The position numbers were made by a program, and so were the translations under genes. A DNA stretch of 64,000 nucleotides from the NCBI RefSeq assembly GCF_014839835.1, contig NC_071621.1, forward strand, positions 16,889,402-16,953,401. The letters are read 5' to 3'. This stretch comes from Dryobates pubescens. Taxonomy: Eukaryota > Chordata > Aves > Piciformes > Picidae. Every line of letters begins with the position of its first letter. Position 1 is the first letter of the stretch. Under the pieces are notes generated by a model that was not told the DNA's origin, searched no databases, and saw nothing but the letters and a program-made list of their open reading frames with translations. Below, piece by piece: positions 8,908 through 20,900 of this stretch.

Positions 8908-11900
8908 CTACTTGGCCCCCAGCCTGCTCTTGGACCTCAGCAGGTAGCGCTCCCCACCCCTGCCTCTCCTCCTCTCCAGCGTCCTGTTCTCGCTGTCAAA
9001 AAGCCTCTGCAGCTGCAGGGCCAACCTCCTGTCCTCCTCCTCCTGCTGGACCTTCTGCTCCACCTCCAGGCCTTCTGGAGCCAAGGAGGTCACCTCCCCC
9101 AGGTGCCTCAGCCTCTTGAGGGAGCCGTTGGCGGCGTGCTCCAGGTGCTTGGTCTTGCAGCGGCGCTTGCGGCCACGGCGCAGGGCCGGAGCTTGGTCCC
9201 CCAGGATGTTCTCCACGGAGCTGCAGGTGGTGGTGGTGGTGGTCTGCAGGTTGAGCATCTCACTGCTGTTGAGGAACTTCAGCTGCTTCTTGCCTGCTGC
9301 CTTCAGAGGGAGGCTGCTGCCGGGTAGCGAGGAGGTGACCCCCAGCGGCCTTCTGCTCAGCGCTTTCGGGCCGAGGCCCAGGGAGGATTTGGCCACCAAG
9401 GTGGTGGCTTGGAGATCAGGGACTTCGGGGGGGTTTTGGGTGGTGGCACTGGACCTCAGGCCTGGTTCCTCAGAGAGGTCAGCTGCTGGTAAAGCTTGAG
9501 GAGCTTTCTTCTTCTCGCTCCCTCTTCCCAGCTTGGGAGGAGGAGAGGAATCCAGCTCGGGGCGAGGGTCTCCTGCTGCCTCAGCTGGAAGCAGGTGGTA
9601 GTGGTGCTCCCCTTCAGCTTGGGGCTGCTCTTTAGGGCCACTGCTGGAGTGGGTGACCTCAGCCAGCTCTTCCCCAGGCTCTGCAAGCAAGGAAGTGAGG
9701 GTGGCTTTGGAGAGAGTCCTCTTGATCTGGCGCTCCTGGAAGATCTGCTCCCACTTCTTCAGGATCCTGGGGCTGGCCTCGTAGGTGGTCGGCTTCTGGA
9801 GGCTGCGGCTGAGGTTCCTGGGGGTGGACTTGATGATGAGGGGGCTCAGGACCCTCCCATCTGGCAGCCTCTTGGGGGGGGTGCACGGGGAGCAGACGAT
9901 GGGCTTGAAGTGGTTGAGCTCCTCGGAGATGCTGTCGTTGCTCTCGGGGCTGATGGACCTCTCGGGCCCCCTCTGGAGGGCGGAGAAGGAGGACACAGGG
10001 TTGAGCGCCTGACGCTTCTCCGCCGTCAGGTCCGGGGCCGACAGGCAGCGATGGTTCTGGGTGGAGGAGAGCACCCCCAGCAGCGGGGTGGAGGTGCTGC
10101 TGACTGCTGGCACCTGCGAGGCAAAGCAGCACAGCTCAGGAAGGTTGGCATGGGAGGAGAAAGAGGGAGGAGCCGGGGGGGGGCGGGGAGGAAAGGAAAG
10201 GAGAGGGAAGAGGCAGGGGAAAAAAAGGAGGAGGTGAAGCTGCCAGGCTCAGGCCGTGCTGGGGAGCAGCCTGGCATAGCCAGGTCAGCCTCTGCTGCTC
10301 CCTGAAGCTCTCAGGGAGCCTTGGAAGAGTTTGGGTTGGACATGATCTTGAAGGCCAAGCATGGCCTCAGCACTGCCCCAGGGCACCACCACCCCATGGC
10401 CCTCAGCACCACAGCTTCCCAACCCCTCCAGCCATGGGCACTCCACCACTGCCCTGGGCAGCCTGCCACAGGCCTGGGCAAGCCTCAAGAGGCACAAATT
10501 GTTCCTCAGGGCCAAGCTCAACCTCCCCTGCCACAACCTGAGGCCATCTCCTCTTGGCCCAGCCCTCAGGAGCAGCCCTTGAGCCCCAGCTGGCTGCAAG
10601 CTGCTCTCAGGGAGCTGCAGAGAGCCACAAGGTCTCCCCTCAGCCTCCTCTGCTGCAGCCTCAACCCCCCCAGCTCTCTCAGCTGCTCCTCACAACTTCT
10701 CCAGAGCTTTCTCCTCCTTCCCCAGACCCCTCCCCCCAGCTTCCTTGCCCTGCTCTGGCCCTGCCCCAGCCCTCAAGGTCCTTCTGGCAGGGAGGGGCCC
10801 AAAAACTGTCCCCAGGCTTCCAGCTGCAACCTCCTCAGTGCCCAGCCCTGGAGGCACAATCCCTGCCCTGCTCCTGCTGCCCACACCAGGTGACCACTGC
10901 TCCAAGGTCACCTCAGAGAAGAAGGTGGTCTCCACTTGATGCTTCCAGAGGCAGTTAGTACCTTGGTTTTGTTGGCTGGGGCTGATCTCTGCCCGCTCTT
11001 CGACCTCTCCTGCACGGTGTCGTTGCAGCTCCGACTCCTTTCCACCTTGGAGCTCAGGTTCCTGGGGAAAAGAAGAGGAGGTGAAACCAGGAGAGGTCTT
11101 GGGAAGCTCAACAGCTTCTGGCACCAGCTCCCTGTGGGAAAGGGCTTGGATCAGGCTCAACTCCTGGACTCTTCCCCCTAAGGGCTTGTAGTTAATTGAG
11201 GGTGAAGCTCCCGGGGATGTCCTGGAGCCCTCTGTGCTCCTCACACTTCGTCACTGGGACAGGCTCTCACCACCCTCCTGCTGAAGGACTTCTCTCTGCT
11301 CTGAGGCTCCCTCTTGGAGCTCCAAAACATCCCCCTTTGCCCTGCTCAAAACTCTGTCCAAACCTTTTTTCTCAGCCCCTCCCAGCCCTGCAAGGCCAGC
11401 AGCAGCTCTCCCTGCAGCCTTCTCTTCTCCAGGCTGAACTCCAACTCTGACAGCCTGGCCTCACAGCAGAGCCCTTCCAGCCCTCCCAGCATGGCTGTGG
11501 CCTCCTCTGGCCCTGCTCCAGCAGCTCCCTGCCTGTGCTGAGGCCTCCAGAGCTGCCCCAGCACTCAGGAGGTCTCCCCATGGCTTCTCTCCAGCCCTTC
11601 CCCCCCAGTCTAGATGAACCCCAGGGGTTGTCCCAACCTGGCCCTTGGCCTTGTTGCACCTCAGAAGGTTCCCCTAGCCCCACTCCTGCAGCCTGTCCAG
11701 GTCCCTCTGGATGGATCCTGCCCCTCAGGGGTCTCAAGCTCTGAGGGGGCCTGGATCCCAGTGTCTGTGTCACTGATGGAGATGCTGAACAGCACTGGTG
11801 CCAGGATGGACCCCTGAGGGCCACCATTTGTCACCCATCCCCACCTGGACCTCAAGGCATTGACCACTACCCTCTGGATGTTGAGCATCCAACACCAGAG

Positions 11901-14900
11901 CCCCCATCACCTCCCCCCTGTGCAGAGAGGATGTTGTGGGGGGACCACATCAAAGCCTCACAGAATCACTGAGATTGGAGAAGACCTCCAAGATCATCAA
12001 GTCCAACCTTCCACCCAGTACCACCATGGTCCTCAAACCATGGCTTGAAGCACCTCAGCTGCTTGCTCCATGAACATCTCCAGGGGTGGTGACTCTTCCA
12101 CCACCTTCCTGGGCAGCCTTTTCCAATTGCCCCCAGCAGAAAGCAAAACAACCTCCAGAGCTCTTCCCATGTCCACTGCTGGAACCCTTCCATCCTGGAA
12201 GGCCATCAGGTTGGGTCTAAGTTCCTGCAGGATTCTCCGGCAGGTAGGAGGTGATCAGGACAGACTTCAGTGTTCTACCATTTAGTCTGTTCTACATAGC
12301 CTGGGAAGAAAAATGTCTGACTGGTTTTGGACTGGGACATCCACAGGAGGGTAGGGCTTGGAAGGGAGCTCCAGAGGTCATCCAGGCTCCAACCCCCCCT
12401 GCCAGAGCAGGGTCAGCCAGGGCAGGTCACACAGGAACACATCCAGGGGGGGTTGGAAGCTCTCCACACAAGGAGACTCCACAACCTCTCTGGGCAGCCT
12501 GCTCCAGGCCTCCAGCACCCTCACACCAAACAGCTCTCTCCCCATCTTCAACTGCAACCTCCTGGGTTCCAGCTTGTACCCCTTGGTCCCAGTCCTCTCC
12601 CTGGGCACCCCCAAGCACAGCCTGGCACCTTCAGCCTGACCCCCACCCCTCAGATATTGATAGGCATTGATCAGGGCCCCTCTCAGCCTTCTCTCCACAT
12701 CAACAGCCCCAGGGCTCTCAGTCTCTCTCCTCAGCAGATCTCTTGCAGTCCCTTCAGCATCCTCACAGCCTCCCCTGGACTCTCCCCAGCTGCTCCCTGC
12801 CTCTCTTCAACTGGGGAGCCCCAAACTGGACACAGGATTGCAGGGGTGGTCTCAGCAGGGCAGAGCAGAGGGGCAGCAGAACCTCCCTAGCCCTGCTGGC
12901 CACACTTTCCTTGATGCCCCCCAGGATGCTCTTGGCCCTCTTGGCCCCCAGGGCACCTTGCTGGCTGCTGGGCACCTCCTTGTCCCCCAGCACCCCCAGC
13001 TCCTTCTGCTGGCAGCTGCTCCCCAGCAGCTCCCCCTGGGCTGTGCTGCTGCAGGAGGTTGTCCCTGCCCAGGGGCAGGACCCTGCCCTTGCCCTGCTTG
13101 GCCTTCAGGAGGTTGCTCTCCCCCAGCTCTCAGCCTGCCCAGGGCTCCCTGGCACTGCCAGCACAGCCTCAGGGCTGTCACCACTGCTCCCAGCCTGGCT
13201 GAGGCTCCACTCTGTGCCTTCATCCAGGCCACTGATGAAGACGTTGAGCAAACCATGACCCAACCCTGACCTCCCTTGGGGAGCAACCACAAGCTCCAGG
13301 CCTCCAACTGGCTCCAACTGAAGGCTCTCAGGTAGGTGTAGAAGAGAAGAGCACCTGTGAAGGACACCAGTGAGGATGATGAGGCTGAAGATCTTACCCT
13401 GAGAGGAAGGCCAAGGAGTAGGCACTGCTCTTGGAGACGAAAGCTGAGCGGTGGCTCTGCCTCCCCTGGAAGGGTTCTTCATTCTCTGAGTCTGAGAGGC
13501 ACTCAGGGAGCTGTGGGAGGCAAGCCAAGGCCAGGCTTTGAGTTGACCATCCAGGAGGCCCAACCCTGCCCCCAGGCTTGCAGCTGTGGGCTCCCCAGTG
13601 CCCAGCCCAGGGGCAAATCCCTGCCCTGCTCCTGTTGCCCACACCATTGCTGCTCCAGCCCAGGCTGCTGCTGCCTTCCTTGCCCCCCTGGGGACCCCCT
13701 GGCTCCTCCCCAGCCTCTGCCACCAGCCCCCCCAGGGCCTTTCCCACCCAGGCACTTCCCAGCCCCTCTGCCCCCAGCCTGGAGCCTTCCTGGGCTTCTT
13801 GTGCCCCAGGGGCAGGTCCCAGCCCTTGCCCTTGGTGCCCTCATCCCATTGGCCTCCCCCATGGCTCCAGACCCCTCTGTAGCTCCCCCATGCCCCTCCA
13901 GCAGCTCAGCTCCCACCCAGCTTGGTGCCATCTGCACCCTGCCTGAGGGAGCCTCCAGCCCTCCCCCAGCTCAGGGATGAAGACATCCAAGAGCAGTGAT
14001 CCCACCCTGAGCCCTGGGGACACCACTGGTGCCCAGACACCAGCTGGAGCTGTCTCCATTCCCCACTACCCTTTGGCCCCAGCCTCCAGCAGACTGTCCA
14101 AGCCATCAGCCACTTTCTCCAGGAGGATGAAGTTGGAGAAGGAGAAGCAGAAGCTTTACTCACAGCCTCCTGGCTGACCTTCAGCACCAAAGCTTCCTCT
14201 TTCTTCTGCTGCTCATCCATTTTCCTTTTGCCCAGCTCCAGGTCCTCCAGAACCAACTTGTGAAGGAGGTCCTCAGAAGATTTTTCTTCTTGGACTTTTT
14301 CCTCTCTCAGCTGGAAACAATGACCAAAAACAAAGACAAAACCAAACCAAAGGGAAGAGAGCCCCAGGCTGAAGTCCTACACTTGGCTGCCCAGCAGGTG
14401 ACCTCCCAAGAGTTTGGGCCACATTTTGGGACCTCACTTCTCTCCTCCTTTGATGGCTAAGCACAAACTGCAACCCAGGAGGTTCCACCTGAAGATGAGC
14501 TTCTGCCTCACCACCCTCAGGGGGAAGAACTACTTCCTCACATCCAACCTGCACCTCCCCACTAGCAGTTTTGCTCCTTTCCAACCCCCAAAGCCCTACC
14601 ACTCCCTGACACCCTACAAACCATGACAGGGCTGCTGCAGTTGGGTGGCTTCCTGATGGGCCATGGCAGGTCCCAGGCCCTTGGTGACATCACCTCCATC
14701 ATCTCTGAGCTCCAGAAGCTTTCCCTGAAACTCTGCAAGTCTGCTCCCTGCACTTCCTTTAGGGAGCTGATGGCTCCCACTGGGAGCTGAGATGTTCACC
14801 TTCTCAGTGTGCCAGGACCTTCTGCTGCTGGAACCTTTGGCTGCTAGGCTCTGCAGAAGGATGTGGCCAGGCTGGAGCCATGGGGGAGGCCAATGGCATG

Positions 14901-17900
14901 AGGGCACCAAGGGCAAGGGCTAGGACCTGCCCCTGGGGCACAGCAAGCCCAGGAAGGCTCCAGGCTGGGGGCAGAGGGGCTGGGAAGTGCCTGGGGGGAA
15001 AGGCCCTGGGGGGGTTGGTGGCAGAGGCTGGAGAGGAGCCAGGGGGTGCCCAGGGGGGCAAGGAGGGCAGCAGCAGCCTGGGCTGGAGCAGCAATGGTGT
15101 GGGCAGCAGGAGCAGGGCAGGGATTGTGCCCCTGGGCTGGGCACTGGGGAGCCCACAGCTGCAAGCCTGGGGGCAGGGTTGGGCTCTCCCTGCCAGGACC
15201 TTGAGGGCTGGGGCAGGGCCAAAGCAGGGCAAGGAAGCTGGGGAGGGGTCTGGGGAAGGAGGAGAAGGCTGTGGAGAAGTTGTGAGGAGCAGCTGAGGGA
15301 GCTGGGGGCGTTGAGGCTGCAGCAGAGGAGGCTGAGGGGAGACCTTGTGGCTCTCTGCAGCTCCCTGAGAGCAGCTTGCAGCCAGCTGGGGCTCAAGGGC
15401 TGCTCCTGAGGGCTGGGCCAAGAGGAGATGGCCTCAGGTTGTGGCAGGGGAGGTTGAGCTTGGCCCTGAGGAACAATTGGTGCCCCTTGAGGCTGGGTCC
15501 AGGTCTGGGCTCCCCAGCTGCAGAGAGACTGAGAAGTGCTGGAGAGAGCCCAGGGGAGGCTGGGGAGAGGCTGAGGGGCCTGCAGCAGCTCTGTGTGGAG
15601 CAAAGGCTGAGAGCCCTGGGGCTGAGAGCCTGCAGAAGAGCAGCCCCAGAGGGGAGCTGAGCAATGCTCAGCAAGAGCTGAAGGGGCTGTGGGGGGCAAG
15701 AGGCTGGGGCTGGCATCTGCTGAGTGCTGCCCAGGGACAGGCCAAGGGGCACAAACTGGCAGCCAGGAGGTTCTATTTGAGGATGAGGAGAAAGTTGTTT
15801 GTTGTGAGGGTGGTGGAGGCCTGGAGCAGGCTGCCCAGAGAGGTTGTGGAGTCTCCTTGTGTGGAGAGCTTCCAACCCCCCCTGGCCATGGTGCTGCTGG
15901 GCAAGCTGCTGGGGGTGCCCTGCTGGAGCAGGCTGGGCTTGGCCTGGCTGAGCTCCAGAGCTCCCTTCCCACCACCACCAACTGGGGACTGCCAAGAGTG
16001 TGCTCCACTCACATTTGTGATCATCTCCTGACTCCAGGTTTGCTCTCTTGCTCCCCAAGCCTGCTCTGCTCCTCTCTGCTCCAGCTCTGCTCCTGCTGCT
16101 GGGAAGCTGCCTGCCAGGACATGCCTCAGGTAGGAGCTTCCTGACCACGTGTGGTTAGCAGCTTGGACTGCTTGTGACAGACACAGCAGCAGCCAGCTCC
16201 TTAAACCCCATACCTGACCTCCTCCTTTGGGAGAACATCTTGGCCCCAGGGCACCTTGCTGGCTGTTGGGCACCTCCTTGCCCCCCATCTCCTTCTCCTG
16301 GCAGCTGCTCCCCAGCAGCTCCCCCCGGGCTGTGTTGCTGCAGGAGGTTGTCCCTGCCCAGGGGCAGGACCCTGCCCTTGCCCTGCTTGGCCTTCAGGAG
16401 GTTGCTCTGCCCCAGCTCTCAGCCTGCTCAGGGCTCCCTGGCTGCCAGCACAGCCTGAGGGCTGTCACCACGGCTCCCAGCCTGGCTGAGGCTCCACTCT
16501 GTCTTCATCCAGGCTGATGATGAAGATGTTGACCAGGAGTGGACTCAGTCCTGACCCCTGGGGGACACCACCAGCTCCAGGCCTCCATCTAGACTCTGCC
16601 CCACTGCTCACAACCCTCTGAGCTGTGCCCTTCTAAACCCAGGAAGCTGCAGATTGGTTCTGAGACCTCCAAAAATCTACCTCAGAAGGTTCAATAAGGC
16701 CAAGGGCAAGGTCCTGCAGCTAGGTCTGGGCAACCCTCGGCATCAATCCAGGCTGGGGGAGGAGGAGGTTGAGAGCAGCCCTGCAGAGAAGGCCTCGGGG
16801 GTGCTGGTGGGGGAGAAGCTGGACAGGAGCCAGCAATGGGCACTGGCAGCACAGAAGGCCAAGGGCAGCCTGGGCTGCATCCAAAGCAGCTTGGCCAGAG
16901 CTGGAGAGAGAGGATCCTGCCCCTCTGCTCTGCTCTGGGAGACCTCACCTGCAGGGCTGTGGCCAGCTCTGGGGCCTCCAACACCAGAGAGACAGAGACC
17001 TGATGGAGAGGGTCCAGAGGAGGCCACCAAGGTGATCAGAGGCTGCAGAACCTCTGCTGTGGGCACAGGCTGGGGGAGCTGGGGCTGTTCAGCCTGGGGA
17101 AGAGAAGGCTCCAGGGAGACCTCAGGGCTGCATTTCAGTATCTGAAGGAGATCTGCAGGAAGGCTGGGGAGGGACTGCTCAGAAGGGCCTGGGGTGAGAG
17201 GAGCAGGGACAGTGGTGTGAAATTGGAGCAGGGCAGGTTGAGGTTGGACATGAGGAGAAGCTCTGCACAGGGAGGGTGGTGAGACACTGGAACAGGCCAC
17301 AGGGGGGTGGCTGAGGCTCCATCCCTGTAGACATTCAAGCTCAGACTGGAGGTGGCCTTGTCAGCCTGATCTAGCTGGAGGTAGCCCTCTAGATTGGCTG
17401 GCCTTGGACTAGATGACCTTTGGAGGTCCCTCCCAACCCAACCCACTGTAGGCCAGGGCACAGGCAGCCCCAATTCCATACCTTCCTCAGGTGGCTTTCA
17501 TATTCCTCTCGAAGCTCCCCAGGTCTTCTGACTTTAATGGGGGCTCTGAAGATGAAATCTGGAAAGAAAAGGGGGAAAACAAGGAGAAAAGAAGGAGTCT
17601 TTTTCAGTTCCTACTGATCTGAGGTTGTCCCAAGAAGCTCAAAGCTCTTGAGGTCCACCACAAGAGGTTCCACAGCACTTTTGGGGGGGGTCTGATGTTT
17701 CTATCCTGACTCTGCTCCACACTTTGGGAGGAGGATGGCCAAGTTCTACCATCCTGAGGCCCTCCAGAGCAACCAGGGGAGGATGAGGAGGGACAAAGGT
17801 GGTGAAGGAACCACCTGGAGATGTCCCCTAGGGCAAGGGAGTGAGACATTGAGGGCTGCTTTAGCTTGGAGAAGAGGAGGCTGAGGAGGGATGTGCTTAA

Positions 17901-20900
17901 GGGAGGGGGGTGGGTGGCAGGAGGATGGATCCAGGCTCTTCTCAGTGGTCCCCAGTGAGCTGAGAAGTTCCATCCAGACATGAGGAGGAGGAACTTCAGG
18001 GCTTGGAGGGGAGGCAGAGCACCGGAAGAGGCTGCCCAGAGAGGTGGTGGAGTCTCCACCTCTGGGAGACTCTCAAGGCCTGCTTTAAGTGACCTTGCAT
18101 CTGGGCTTGGAGGACCTTCAGGGGCTCCTTCCAAGCCTACCACTGGGTGGTTGGGAGGTTAGAGAGACTCTCCCAAGAGGCTTCAGGTGTCTGCTCCCAG
18201 CCAGCCACCCAAGAGACCCCAGCAGAGCACCCCAGGATACCACCCCTGGCCTTCAGCCACTCAAAGACATGGAGAAGCCTCTTCAGAAGTGGTTTCTCCT
18301 CCTCCATGTCTTCTTCACAGTTCCTGATGGTCTTCCTGGCTCCGGAGCTTTGATTCCTGCTCCATCTGGCAGGAATTCCTCCTCCTGCTCCAGCTTCCTG
18401 CCTGTATTTCCTCCTCCCCCCTCCATGGGAACAGAGGAAACCCCAAGGGATGATGGCATGAGGCTGGACCTCCATCCATGGAGCCTGGAAGCCCCCAGAG
18501 GCTGTGCTCTTGAGGCCAGCAGCAAAGCTCTCTCCTGCTGCTCCTGTGCAGAGCAAGCCCGGGCAAGCTCCACTGCAGGCAGAGAACCACAGAGCTGGGG
18601 TGATGGAAAGAGACCTTTCAGGTCATGGAGTCCAACCATGAGCCCAGCACTGCCCCAGGGCACACCCGACCCCTGGCCCCAAGCACTACAGCTTCCCAAA
18701 CCCTTCAGCCATGGGGACTCCACCACTGCCCTGGGCAAGCCTCAAGGGGCACAATTGTTCCTCAGGGCAAAGCTCAATCTCCCCTGGCACAACCTGAGGC
18801 CATCTCCTCTTACCCTGCCCCTTGTTCCGTGAGAGAAGAGACCAAACTCCAGCAGGCTGCAAGCTGCTCTCAGGGAGCTGCAGAGAGCCACAAGGTCTCC
18901 CCTCAGCCTCCTCTGCTGCAGCCTCAACCCCCCCCCGAGCTTCCTCAGCTGCTCCTCACAACTTCTCCACAGCCTTCTCCTCCTTCTCCAGACCCCTGCC
19001 CAGCACTGTTGCACTTCCCTGACCCTGCCCCAGCCCTCAAAATGCATCTGGCAGGGAGGGGACCAAAGCCCAACCCCAGGATTAGAGCAGTGAGCTCCCT
19101 CAGTGCCCAGCCCAAGGGCTACAACCCGAGCCAGGAGCTGCCACAGCCTCCTGCTCTCAGGCCCAGCAACCCAGCAGCTCCTCTCCTGCTCTCAGGCCCA
19201 GCACCCCGGCAGCTCCTCTCCTGCTCTCCGGCCTCAGCACCCCGGCAGCTCCTCTCCTGCTCTCTGGCCTCAGCACCCCGGCAGCTCCTCTCCCGCTCTC
19301 CATGACCAGCACCCCGGCAGCTCCTCTCCTGCTCTCCATGACCAGCACCCCGGCAGCTCCTCTCCTGCTCTCCATGACCAGCACCCCGGCAGCTCCTCTC
19401 CCGCTCTCCATGACCAGCACCCCGGCAGCTCCTCTCCCGCTCTCCATGACCAGCACCCCGGCAGCTCCTCTCCCGCTCTCCATGACCAGCACCCCAGCAG
19501 CTCCTCTCCTGCTCTCCGGCCTCAGCACCCCGGCAGCTCCTCTCCCGCTCTCCATGACCAGCACCCCAGCAGCTCCTCTCCTGCTCTCCAGCCTCAGCAC
19601 CCCGGCAGCTCCTCTCCTGCTCTCCGGCCTCAGCACCCCGGCAGCTCCTCTCCTGCTCTCCGGCCTCAGCACCCCAGCAGCTCCTCTCCTGCTCTCCATG
19701 ACCAGCACCCCGGCAGCTCCTCTCCCGCTCTCCATGACCAGCACCGCGGCAGCTCCTCTCCCGCTCTCCATGACCAGCACCCCGGCAGCTCCTCTCCTGC
19801 TCTCCATGACCAGCACCCCGGCAGCTCCTCTCCCGCTCTCCATGACCAGCACCCCGGCAGCTCCTCTCCCGCTCTCCAGGCTCAGCACCCCGGCAGCTCC
19901 TCTCCTGCTCTCCGGCCTCAGCACCCCGGCAGCTCCTCTCCTGCTCTCCGGCCTCAGCACCCCGGCAGCTCCTCTCCTGCTCTCCATGACCAGCACCCCG
20001 GCAGCTCCTCTCCCGCTCTCCATGACCAGCACCCCAGCAGCTCCTCTCCCGCTCTCCATGACCAGCACCCCAGCAGCTCCTCTCCCGCTCTCCATGACCA
20101 GCACCCCAGCAGCTCCTCTCCCGCTCTCCATGACCAGCACCCCGGCAGCTCCTCTCCTGCTCTCCATGACCAGCACCCCGGCAGCTCCTCTCCCGCTCTC
20201 CATGACCAGCACCCCGGCAGCTCCTCTCCCGCTCTCCAGGCTCAGCACCCCGGCAGCTCCTCTCCTGCTCTCCGGCCTCAGCACCCCGGCAGCTCCTCTC
20301 CTGCTCTCCGGCCTCAGCACCCCGGCAGCTCCTCTCCCGCTCTCCATGACCAGCACCCCAGCAGCTCCTCTCCTGCTCTCCGGCCTCAGCACCCCGGCAG
20401 CTCCTCTCCCGCTCTCCATGACCAGCACCCCAGCAGCTCCTCTCCCGCTCTCCATGACCAGCACCCCGGCAGCTCCTCTCCTGCTCTCCATGACCAGCAC
20501 CCCGGCAGCTCCTCTCCTGCTCTCCATGACCAGCACCCCGGCAGCTCCTCTCCCGCTCTCCATGACCAGCACCCCGGCAGCTCCTCTCCCGCTCTCCGGC
20601 CTCAGCACCCCGGCAGCTCCTCTCCTGCTCTCCATGACCAGCACCCCGGCAGCTCCTCTCCCGCTCTCCGGCCTCAGCACCCCGGCAGCTCCTCTCCCGC
20701 TCTCCATGACCAGCACCCCGGCAGCTCCTCTCCCGCTCTCCATGACCAGCACCCCGGCAGCTCCTCTCCCGCTCTCCATGACCAGCACCCCAGCAGCTCC
20801 TCTCCCGCTCTCCGGCCTCAGCACCCCGGCAGCTCCTCTCCCGCTCTCCATGACCAGCACCCCGGCAGCTCCTCTCCTGCTCTCCATGACCAGCACCCCA

